Assembly (NCBI GenBank): GCA_002386465.1
Contig: DGIT01000086.1
Span: 1-16,192, forward strand
Length of the DNA: 16,192 nt
Direction of reading: 5' to 3'
Source: Burkholderiales bacterium UBA4615
Lineage (GTDB): Bacteria > Pseudomonadota > Gammaproteobacteria > Burkholderiales > Burkholderiaceae_E
Part shown: positions 8,382 to 14,056 of the stretch, piece after piece
How positions within the stretch are numbered: position 1 is the first letter of the stretch
How the letters are laid out: every line of letters begins with the position of its first letter
The notes under the pieces: generated by a model
What the model was told of the DNA's origin: nothing
The model's input: the letters and a program-made list of their open reading frames with translations, nothing else
Databases searched by the model: none
Program-made: the position numbers and the translations under genes

Positions 8382-9185
8382 TCAGGAGGGTACGGCTGAG
8401 CGACCGTACGCATCGGGTTCGTCTGCGAGGAGGTCGTCGAGCGGGTCGGGCCGGTAACGCGTGAAGCGGTCGAGCACGCGGTCCATCTCGGCATCGGACA
8501 GCACTGCGGGTGTGCCCAGTTGCAGGGCCAGTGCATAGGTGCGCGCCAGCCATTCGACTTCCACCGCCAGAGCAAGGGCAAAGTCCAGCGCACCGCCCAG
8601 GGCAATCATGCCGTGATGGGCCAGCAGACAGGCGCGTCGATCAGTGAGCGCCGCCAGGACATGGTCAGAAAGCGACTGCGTGCCGAAGGTGGCGTAGGGC
8701 GCACAACGGATGTCGCGACCGCCTGCAGCCGCCACCATGTAATGAAAGGCGGGAATGCCCTGCTGCTGGATCTGCGGCAGGCAGGCCAGCGCGGTGCAAT
8801 GCGGCGCATGGGTGTGGACCACCGCTTGGGCGTCAGCCCTGCTGGCGTAAAGATCGTGATGAAAACGCCATTCCGAAGAGGGTCGGCGCACGCCATCCAC
8901 CTGGGGCGCAGCCGTGCCCTGCGCTGCGGCAATCGAGACCCAGACAATGTCGTCGACGCCGCACTGCTCGTAGGGCAAAGCGCTGGGCGTGATCAGCATG
9001 CCGTCGGCGGCTCCACGATGCCAGCGCACTGACACATTGCCGGCGCTGCCGTGATTGATACCCAGACGCTGCATGGAGCGGGCCACCTCGATCAGGCTGG
9101 CGCGCACCGCATCCTCGGTGCAGGCCTCGGGCTCACAGACCACGCCTGTGATCGGATGCATGAAAGGCTGTGAGGGCGGCGTCAT
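8382..9185 (-). CDS. Class II aldolase, L-fuculose-phosphate aldolase-like; probable DHAP-shunt aldolase
   Basis: A 267-residue zinc-dependent class II aldolase. From LGINHGSAGNVSVR through GMLITPSALPYE, PSSEWRFH, HTHAPHCTA, CAPYATFGT and LLAHHGMIA it follows E. coli FucA closely by memory of that sequence. Visible active-site residues are Glu105 (proton transfer) and zinc ligands His124, His126 and a His in the HH pair at 200-201. It has short extensions at both ends relative to FucA. Next to mtnA, the likely reaction is cleavage of 5-deoxyribulose-1-phosphate or 5-methylthioribulose-1-phosphate to DHAP and an aldehyde. True fuculose phosphate activity is less likely without fucose genes. 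It does not look like MtnB dehydratase. The ATG at 9185 has AGGA six bases upstream and follows the mtnA stop by 29 bases; the frame is open farther upstream but that part is Arg-rich shadow. Confidence 0.9.
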   Translation of the reverse strand: MTPPSQPFMHPITGVVCEPEACTEDAVRASLIEVARSMQRLGINHGSAGNVSVRWHRGAADGMLITPSALPYEQCGVDDIVWVSIAAAQGTAAPQVDGVRRPSSEWRFHHDLYASRADAQAVVHTHAPHCTALACLPQIQQQGIPAFHYMVAAAGGRDIRCAPYATFGTQSLSDHVLAALTDRRACLLAHHGMIALGGALDFALALAVEVEWLARTYALALQLGTPAVLSDAEMDRVLDRFTRYRPDPLDDLLADEPDAYGRSAVPS

Positions 9186-9214
9186 GGCGGATCCTGTTTC
9201 AGGGCGAATGCGGC

Positions 9215-10387
9215 TCAGGGCTGTCGCGGCGGGACGGCTGCAGATGTGGCGACGGCTGGTGCCCGGCGCGCAGCCGCGGCAGCCAAAGCCTGCGCCACGC
9301 CTGTGGGGCTCGCGGCATAGACGCCGACCTCGGTGATCAGGCCGTCGACCAGCACGGCCGGCGTGACGTCGAAGGCAGGGTTGAGCGCGGTCACCCCCGC
9401 CGGCACGAGGCACACCTGGGCGGCACGCCCCGAGGCATCGCGACCCTGGATATGTGTGACCTCGTCCGGGCTGCGCATTTCGATCGGAATGTCCTGCCCG
9501 CTTGGCAAGGACGCATCCAGCGTGGGGGTGGGGCAGGCGACCCAGAACGGCACGCCTGTGTCGCGTGCAGCAAGTGCTTTCAGGTAGGTGCCGATCTTGT
9601 TAGCCACATCCCCATTGGCTGCGACCCGATCGCAACCCACGATCACGGCATCGACCCGCCCATCGCGCATGAGCCAACCTCCTGCGTTGTCTGCGACTAC
9701 AGTGCAGGGTACACCCGCCTCAGCAAGCTCCCAGGCCGTGAGACTGGCGCCCTGATTGCGCGGACGGGTCTCGTCGACCCATACATGCACGGCCACGCCG
9801 GCCTCATGCAGCGCATAGACCGGTGCCAGCGCCGTGCCTTGTGCGACGGTGGCCAGGCGCCCGGCGTTGCAATGCGTCAGCACATTGAGAGGCGCCGCCG
9901 CGCTGACGGGTCGGCCCGACTGCGCGCGGCGTGCAATCTGCTCGCGCAGCAGCTGCGCACCCGCGAGGCCAAGCGCTTCATTGATCGCGGCATCTTCCTG
10001 TGCAATGGCACAGGCCTCGTCCCAGGCCGCAGCGGCTCGCGCCGCCACAGGCAGCGCATCGATGCGCGCATGCACCCTCTGCAGAGCCCAGCGCAGATTG
10101 ACCGCGGTCGGTCGCGTGGCCGCCAGCCGTGCCATGGCGACTCGCACTGCCTCGTCGTCAGCACGGTCTGCCACCCCAAATGCCAGCCCAAAGCCCGCCA
10201 CCGCTCCGATGAGCGGCGCACCGCGCACCTGCATCGACACGATGGCGTACTCGCAATCGGCCAGGCTGGCCAACCGGCACAGCACATGCTCGATCGGCAG
10301 ACGGGTCTGGTCGGGTGTGAGCAGACTGCGATCAGGCATCACCCGGAGGGTGGGCGGTGCTGTGGCCCGCGAATCGGAGTGGGACAT
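9215..10387 (-). CDS. mtnA: S-methyl-5-thioribose-1-phosphate isomerase
   Basis: MtnA converts 5-methylthioribose-1-phosphate (and, in the DHAP shunt, 5-deoxyribose-1-phosphate) to the ribulose form. The 390-residue product has every family block: RGAPLIG (55-61), NLRWAL (97-102), THCNAGRLAT (171-180, catalytic Cys173), DETRPRNQGASLTAWEL (from 205) and GCDRVAANGDVANKIGTY (251-268, catalytic Asp253). The 80-residue Cys-Asp separation equals that of the Bacillus enzyme. Those catalytic residues separate it from the related eIF2B subunits. The ATG at 10387 gives a normal N-terminus, though its ribosome site is weak; the ATG at 10339 would cut into the TLRV strand. It is first in a minus-strand unit with the aldolase and MOSC genes and divergent from the P450. 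No kinase (mtnK) or phosphorylase (mtnP) gene is in the window. Confidence 0.95.
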   Translation of the reverse strand: MSHSDSRATAPPTLRVMPDRSLLTPDQTRLPIEHVLCRLASLADCEYAIVSMQVRGAPLIGAVAGFGLAFGVADRADDEAVRVAMARLAATRPTAVNLRWALQRVHARIDALPVAARAAAAWDEACAIAQEDAAINEALGLAGAQLLREQIARRAQSGRPVSAAAPLNVLTHCNAGRLATVAQGTALAPVYALHEAGVAVHVWVDETRPRNQGASLTAWELAEAGVPCTVVADNAGGWLMRDGRVDAVIVGCDRVAANGDVANKIGTYLKALAARDTGVPFWVACPTPTLDASLPSGQDIPIEMRSPDEVTHIQGRDASGRAAQVCLVPAGVTALNPAFDVTPAVLVDGLITEVGVYAASPTGVAQALAAAAARRAPAVATSAAVPPRQP

Positions 10388-10443
10388 GAGTTGGTCGGTG
10401 GGCCCTGATGGGCCTGGATGGGTGGAGGTACGTCGGAAGCGGT

Positions 10444-10449
10444 TACGAT
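10444..10449 (+). promoter_or_regulatory. Possible -10 element TACGAT for the P450 gene
   Basis: TACGAT lies 19 bases before the ATG at 10469, in the 81-base gap between mtnA and the P450 gene. A start about seven bases downstream would leave a leader of roughly 13 bases. It matches five of six -10 positions, but there is no clear -35 box, so confidence is low. The similar TTACAAT before the first MFS gene makes it worth recording. Confidence 0.3.
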
Positions 10450-10468
10450 GCCGACGGCTGATTGAACC

Positions 10469-12010
10469 ATGAGCCAGACGCCCCCGAAACACTCAAGCAT
10501 GTCCTCCACCGATCCCGTTCCCACCCCGCCTCTGCAGGAGGTCCGCGACCTGCCCGGTCCGCGCGGTCTGCCTGGACTGGGCATGCTGCATCGCTGGCGC
10601 GTGTCGCGGGCCCATTTGCTGCTGGAAGACTGGGCACAGACCTACGGGCCGATCTATCGCTTCAAGCTCGGGCCGCAAACGGTGGTGGTGGTCTCTGAGG
10701 CCGACGCCATGATGCGGGTGCTGCGCGAGCGTCCGCAGGGCTTTCGGCGTCACTTCGCCATCCGGCCGATCTTTCGCGAAATGGGCATCGACGGCCTGTT
10801 TTCGGCCGAAGGCGACGACTGGCGCAGGCAGCGACCGCTGGTCATGCGCGCATTGGACCCGGCGCACCTGCGCCGATTCTTCCCGGTGATTGCCACGGCC
10901 ACGGAGCGCCTGCATGCACGGTGGCTCAGCAGCGCCGCCACCGGCATGCCGGTAGATGTGCGCGCTGACCTCACCCGTTACACCGTGGATGTGACCTGTT
11001 CGCTGGCCTTCGGGACCGATGTGGCCACGCTGACCCGCGACGACCCGGACCCGCTTCAGCGCGACCTCGATCGGATCTTCACGGGCATCGCACATCGCAT
11101 CAATGCCTTGTGGCCGAGTTGGCGCTGGTACCGCACCCGCGCCGATCGCGAGATTGAACGCGCGCTGCGGGCCGCGAGCCGGGCGGTGCAGGGATTCATC
11201 GCGCATGCCCGCACCGAGATGGCGGCCCAACCCCAATTGCGCGATGAGCCTGCCAACCTGCTGCACGCTCTGCTGGCGGCCAATGAGGCCCAGCGTCTGT
11301 CGGACGAAGAACTGCATGGCAACGTGATGACTTTGCTGTTGGCGGGCGAAGACACCACCTCCAACACGATCGCCTGGGCGCTGCATCTGCTCTCACAGCA
11401 TCCCGATGTGCTGGGTGCGGCGCGCGCCGAAGCCATCGATGCGCTCGGCGCACAAGCAGGCGGGCACGCCGGTGCAGTCGTGTTGCATGACTTCGAGAGC
11501 ACGCGCCAGTTGCCGCTGATCGAAGGCATCGTGCTCGAAGCACTGCGCCTGAAGCCGGTTGCGCCGCTCAACATGTTCACCGCCTTGCGCGACACTGAGC
11601 TGTTGGGCACGCATATTCCGGCGCGCTCGCTGGTGTGCATTCTCAAACGACCACCCGCGACCGACCCGCAGGCCTTTGGCGATCCGCAAACCTTCCGGCC
11701 GCAACGCTGGCTGGCCGGCGAGGCCGCCGCGAGCGGCTCGGGCTCCGGTGCGGGGCCTGACAGCGTGGGGGGTGGCGCAAGGCGGGCCTTCATGCCCTTT
11801 GGCGGTGGGCCGCGCTTTTGCCCGGGCCGCTACCTCGCGATCCTGGAAGCCAAGATGGTGCTGACCACGACGCTCGCCGCGTTCGAGCTGACTCCGTCGC
11901 CCGAACCGGTTCAGGAGCTGATGGGCATGACGATGCAACCCGATGGGCTCAAGTTGCGTCTGAGCGTGCAGCGTCCGATGCGCACTGCGCAGAACAGTCC
12001 GCTGTGCTGA
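10469..12010 (+). CDS. Cytochrome P450
   Basis: A 513-residue haem-thiolate monooxygenase. It shows the proline-rich N-terminal hinge (LPGPRGLPGLG), the I-helix oxygen-activation motif AGEDTTS (292-298), the K-helix ExxR pair Glu357/Arg360, the FRPQRW segment replacing PERF, and the haem loop FGGGPRFCPG with ligand Cys451. Neither a signal anchor nor a fused reductase is present, so it is soluble and needs external ferredoxin and reductase partners, which are not in the window. It resembles the broad bacterial group that looks eukaryotic (CYP4/CYP102/CYP110-like) more than camphor-type P450s. A Gly/Ser/Ala-rich insert, about 415-440, precedes the haem loop. An in-frame ATG at 10502 is an alternative start; neither has a Shine-Dalgarno site. 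The substrate is unknown. It is divergent from mtnA. Confidence 0.95.
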   Translation: MSQTPPKHSSMSSTDPVPTPPLQEVRDLPGPRGLPGLGMLHRWRVSRAHLLLEDWAQTYGPIYRFKLGPQTVVVVSEADAMMRVLRERPQGFRRHFAIRPIFREMGIDGLFSAEGDDWRRQRPLVMRALDPAHLRRFFPVIATATERLHARWLSSAATGMPVDVRADLTRYTVDVTCSLAFGTDVATLTRDDPDPLQRDLDRIFTGIAHRINALWPSWRWYRTRADREIERALRAASRAVQGFIAHARTEMAAQPQLRDEPANLLHALLAANEAQRLSDEELHGNVMTLLLAGEDTTSNTIAWALHLLSQHPDVLGAARAEAIDALGAQAGGHAGAVVLHDFESTRQLPLIEGIVLEALRLKPVAPLNMFTALRDTELLGTHIPARSLVCILKRPPATDPQAFGDPQTFRPQRWLAGEAAASGSGSGAGPDSVGGGARRAFMPFGGGPRFCPGRYLAILEAKMVLTTTLAAFELTPSPEPVQELMGMTMQPDGLKLRLSVQRPMRTAQNSPLC

Positions 12011-12044
12011 TCCAGCGCCACGGGTACAGACCGTCTCTCGGTGG

Positions 12045-12081
12045 GCGATTCCTGAGGGCTTGCTGAGCGATTCCTGAGGGC
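12045..12081. repeat. 15-base direct repeat, two copies with 22-base period
   Basis: GCGATTCCTGAGGGC occurs at 12045-12059 and again, identical, at 12067-12081, in the 142-base gap between the converging P450 and Hsp15 genes. A second short repeat, GCGTTCGGT, overlaps the end of the second copy and recurs about 20 bases later. It is probably a local duplication or part of a structured 3' end. Confidence 0.8.
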
Positions 12082-12119
12082 GTTCGGTGAACGGCCGGGG
12101 CGCGTTCGGTTGGACCCCC

Positions 12120-12143
12120 GGTTGGCGTATCAGGCGCCAAACC
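12120..12143. terminator. Imperfect hairpin between converging P450 and Hsp15 genes
   Basis: GGTTGGCG (12120-12127) can pair with CGCCAAACC (12135-12143), leaving one bulged A and a seven-base loop. It sits between two converging genes, where a bidirectional 3' end is expected, but there is no T tract on either side. I regard it as a possible RNA 3' end structure, not a proven intrinsic terminator. Confidence 0.3.
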
Positions 12144-12152
12144 CGAGAATGG

Positions 12153-12560
12153 TCAGCCCTCGCCCTTAGCCCGCTCGAGCGCGCGGCGGTCGCGCTTGGT
12201 GGGACGCCCGTGAATGTCGTGTGCAGGCTCGGCAAAGAGCCTGCGATGCTCGCGCGCAGCCAGTCGCTGGGTCTCGCTTTGCGCGGTTTCAGCATAGAGC
12301 TGCTGCGCCACACTGGCCGGGCCTCGCTGGTCGGACAGACCCCGCACGATCACTTCGCGTTCAACGTCGCCGACCTTGAGCCACACGCGTTCATCGATGC
12401 GCAGCACGCGGGCAGTCTTGACGCGCTCATCGTCGACCCGCACACGGCCCTGCTCGATCGCCTCCTGCGCGAGGCTGCGGGTCTTGAAGAAGCGCGCAGC
12501 CCACAGCCACTTGTCGATGCGAACGGTCGGTGCAGGGGGTTCGCGCAGACGTTCCGACAT
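12153..12560 (-). CDS. hslR: Hsp15, S4-domain ribosome-associated heat shock protein
   Basis: Hsp15 binds stalled, dissociated 50S subunits that still carry peptidyl-tRNA and helps recycle them. The 135-residue product begins with the S4 RNA-binding domain (about 13-75; RIDKWLWAARFFKTRSLAQEAI near its start, then a GRVRVDD turn) and ends in the basic tail with GRPTKRDRRALE, which is diagnostic of this family. The ATG at 12560 lies just before the family-like sequence; the open frame extends to 12719 but that part is the shadow of the upstream gene. It is 13 bases after the stop of the isomerase-like gene, so the two are almost certainly cotranscribed. Heat-shock control is known in E. coli, but I see no sigma-32 promoter directly upstream. 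Confidence 0.93.
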   Translation of the reverse strand: MSERLREPPAPTVRIDKWLWAARFFKTRSLAQEAIEQGRVRVDDERVKTARVLRIDERVWLKVGDVEREVIVRGLSDQRGPASVAQQLYAETAQSETQRLAAREHRRLFAEPAHDIHGRPTKRDRRALERAKGEG

Positions 12561-12573
12561 CGGTGCCCGGCCC

Positions 12574-13185
12574 TCAGCGCCCCGTTGCGGGCAACAATCT
12601 GCCCGCCGCGAAATCGAGCGCGTCTTCCAGGCGGTCGTCGCCCCAGAACACCTCTTCGCCCACCGTGAAGCTGGGCGAGCCGAACACACCGAGCGCCTCG
12701 GCCTCATCGGTGGCTGCACGCAGCAGTTGCTTGGTGGATTCCGATTGCGCTGCCTGCAGGACCTGCTCGGGCGACTTGCCCACCGCGGTCAATGCCCGCC
12801 GCAGATTGTCGTCGGTGCCAATGCCGACATCCTCGGTCCAGTGCAAGCGAAACACTTCGCGCGTGAAGGGCTCGCACCAGCCCTGCACCGCCGCCAGTGT
12901 GCCGATCCGCGCAGTAAGCAACGTATTGGGCAGATACACCGTGGGCTTGCGATAGGCGATGCCGTGTCGGGCTGCGCGGCGCTCGAGATCGCGCCACATA
13001 TAGCGGCCCTTGACCGGTTCCGCGAAGGGCCCCTCCACCATGCCGCGTTGCTTGAGAATGGCCGACAGCAGGAAGGGTCGCCACTCGATTTGCGCACCGT
13101 GTGCCTGAGCGAGGGCATCGATCCGGGCGACCGACAGCCAGGTGTAGGTGCTGCCGTACTCAAACCAGAAGGTCAGTCGTTGCAT
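12574..13185 (-). CDS. 2-hydroxychromene-2-carboxylate isomerase-like protein (DsbA/kappa-GST family)
   Basis: A 203-residue thioredoxin-fold protein of the HCCA isomerase / kappa glutathione transferase type. The N-terminus MQRLTFWFEYGSTYTWL places Ser12 at the position of the glutathione-activating serine, and GVFGSPSFTVGEEVFWGDDRLEDAL (from about 167) is the typical C-terminal thioredoxin-fold part with its cis-Pro. The usual Pro after the active Ser (SPY) is Thr here. In naphthalene degraders the family isomerises hydroxychromene carboxylate, but no other naphthalene gene is present, so a general glutathione-dependent role is equally possible. The ATG at 13185 has AAGGA six bases upstream; the frame reaches a TTG two codons earlier. 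It is first in a two-gene unit with Hsp15. Confidence 0.88.
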   Translation of the reverse strand: MQRLTFWFEYGSTYTWLSVARIDALAQAHGAQIEWRPFLLSAILKQRGMVEGPFAEPVKGRYMWRDLERRAARHGIAYRKPTVYLPNTLLTARIGTLAAVQGWCEPFTREVFRLHWTEDVGIGTDDNLRRALTAVGKSPEQVLQAAQSESTKQLLRAATDEAEALGVFGSPSFTVGEEVFWGDDRLEDALDFAAGRLLPATGR

Positions 13186-13420
13186 GAGCAATCCTTGAAT
13201 GCTGCAAAACAGAAACAGAGAGTCCGCTCAATGAGCGTGACACATCAGCCATGACACATCGAACATCGCGCATCGACCGTCAGGCAACGAAACATGACGC
13301 CAGGCGCAGGCCAATCAGGCACCGTACGGATACACGCGCGCAGGCGCTCAGGATCGGGCAGATCCCGGGGTACGGATAAGGACATGGCTGGGTCGGCGTG
13401 CTGGGATCAGGGTCAGGCGT

Positions 13421-13450
13421 TTGGCGGCTGGTGGGCCGCCGGCTTATTGT
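13421..13450 (+). promoter_or_regulatory. Possible sigma-70 promoter for the MaoC-like gene
   Basis: TTGGCG (13421-13426) and TATTGT (13445-13450) are separated by 18 bases; each matches four of six consensus positions. The predicted start near 13457 would coincide with the GCATGC inverted pair and give a leader of about 68 bases to the TTG start. Confidence 0.35.
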
Positions 13451-13512
13451 ACGAGCGCATGCCAGCGTGCATGCATGAACGCTGTTCGCGCTGACTCAGG
13501 CGCACTCAGGCA

Positions 13513-13519
13513 GGGGAGA
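13513..13519 (+). promoter_or_regulatory. Ribosome-binding site that decides a TTG start
   Basis: GGGGAGA lies five bases before the TTG at 13525 and is one of the better Shine-Dalgarno sites in the window. The GTG at 13561 has no comparable site, and no ATG lies near the start of this frame, so the TTG is the best-supported initiation codon. Confidence 0.6.
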
Positions 13520-13524
13520 CCTCA

Positions 13525-14034
13525 TTGAAGCACGCACCGAGCACGACGACGCAGGCCGCTGTGTCGACCGACCCACCACGCTATCGCGAACGCTGGTATG
13601 AAGACTACCCGGTCGGGGAAGTAGTCGAGTTTGGCGACCACCTGGTCACCGAAGCGGAAGTGCTTGAGTTTGCGCGCCGCTACGACCCGCAGCCTTTTCA
13701 TATTGACCCGGCGGTTGCGGCCGAGTCGATTTATGGCGGCATCATCGGCAGCGGCTGGATGACTGGCGCCATTGCGATGCGCCTCATGGTCGATCACTAC
13801 ATATCACCGTTGGCCAGCATGGGTTCACCCGGCCTCGATGCGCTGCGATGGCTCAAGCCGGTGCGCCCGGGCGATCGGCTGAGCATGCGGGTCACCGTGC
13901 TGGAGAGCCGTCTCTCCCAGTCCAAACCCGATCGCGGCATGATCCTGTTGCGCTGGGAGGTGCTGAATCAGGACCGCACGACCGTGATGAGCATGGATGG
14001 TTGGGGCATGTACCGGCGACGCCCGGCCACGTAA
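13525..14034 (+). CDS. MaoC-like (R)-specific enoyl-CoA hydratase / dehydratase
   Basis: A 169-residue single hot-dog-fold protein of the MaoC dehydratase family, which adds or removes water at acyl-CoA double bonds. The hydratase segment reads ARRYDPQPFHIDPAVAAES, with Asp54 and His59 at the catalytic pair, followed by the GGIIGSGWMT turn and a core helix; GLDALRWLKPVRPGD is the typical central strand region. The first 18 residues are polar and probably disordered. It starts at TTG, supported by the GGGGAGA site. It stands alone on the plus strand, converging with the amidase gene (22 bases between stops). Without CoA ligase or dehydrogenase neighbours the pathway cannot be named; lipid or aromatic acyl-CoA breakdown is possible. 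Confidence 0.9.
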   Translation: MKHAPSTTTQAAVSTDPPRYRERWYEDYPVGEVVEFGDHLVTEAEVLEFARRYDPQPFHIDPAVAAESIYGGIIGSGWMTGAIAMRLMVDHYISPLASMGSPGLDALRWLKPVRPGDRLSMRVTVLESRLSQSKPDRGMILLRWEVLNQDRTTVMSMDGWGMYRRRPAT

Positions 14035-14056
14035 AAGGCGCGTGCACACATCGCAA

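Larger units (their letters stand above)
13186..13524. other. 339-base non-coding stretch with short repeats
   Basis: This divergent intergenic region holds no convincing gene. An open frame of 66 codons at 13294-13494 has no ribosome site and a low-complexity Arg/Gly composition. Visible structure: TGACACATC twice (13238-13246, 13252-13260), GTACGGATA twice (13324-13332, 13370-13378), GCATGC twice flanking a six-base spacer (13457-13462, 13469-13474; each copy is itself palindromic, so the pair can fold), and ACTCAGGC twice at a 10-base period (13494-13501, 13504-13511). It must carry the promoters for the isomerase gene on one side and the MaoC gene on the other; a small RNA is possible but unproven. 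Confidence 0.6.

Noticed and set aside
8382..9185. Aldolase as MtnB, methylthioribulose-1-phosphate dehydratase
   Set aside because: The sequence follows FucA in all catalytic blocks, including PSSEWRFH and CAPYATFGT, and mtnC/mtnD do not follow it.
9170..10408. 412-codon open frame on the plus strand opposite mtnA
   Set aside because: It is a shadow of the mtnA and aldolase frames: rich in Arg, Gly and His, no family motifs and no ribosome site.
13294..13494. 66-codon open frame in the long intergenic gap
   Set aside because: No ribosome site, low-complexity Arg/Gly/Ser start, and no hint of a fold.
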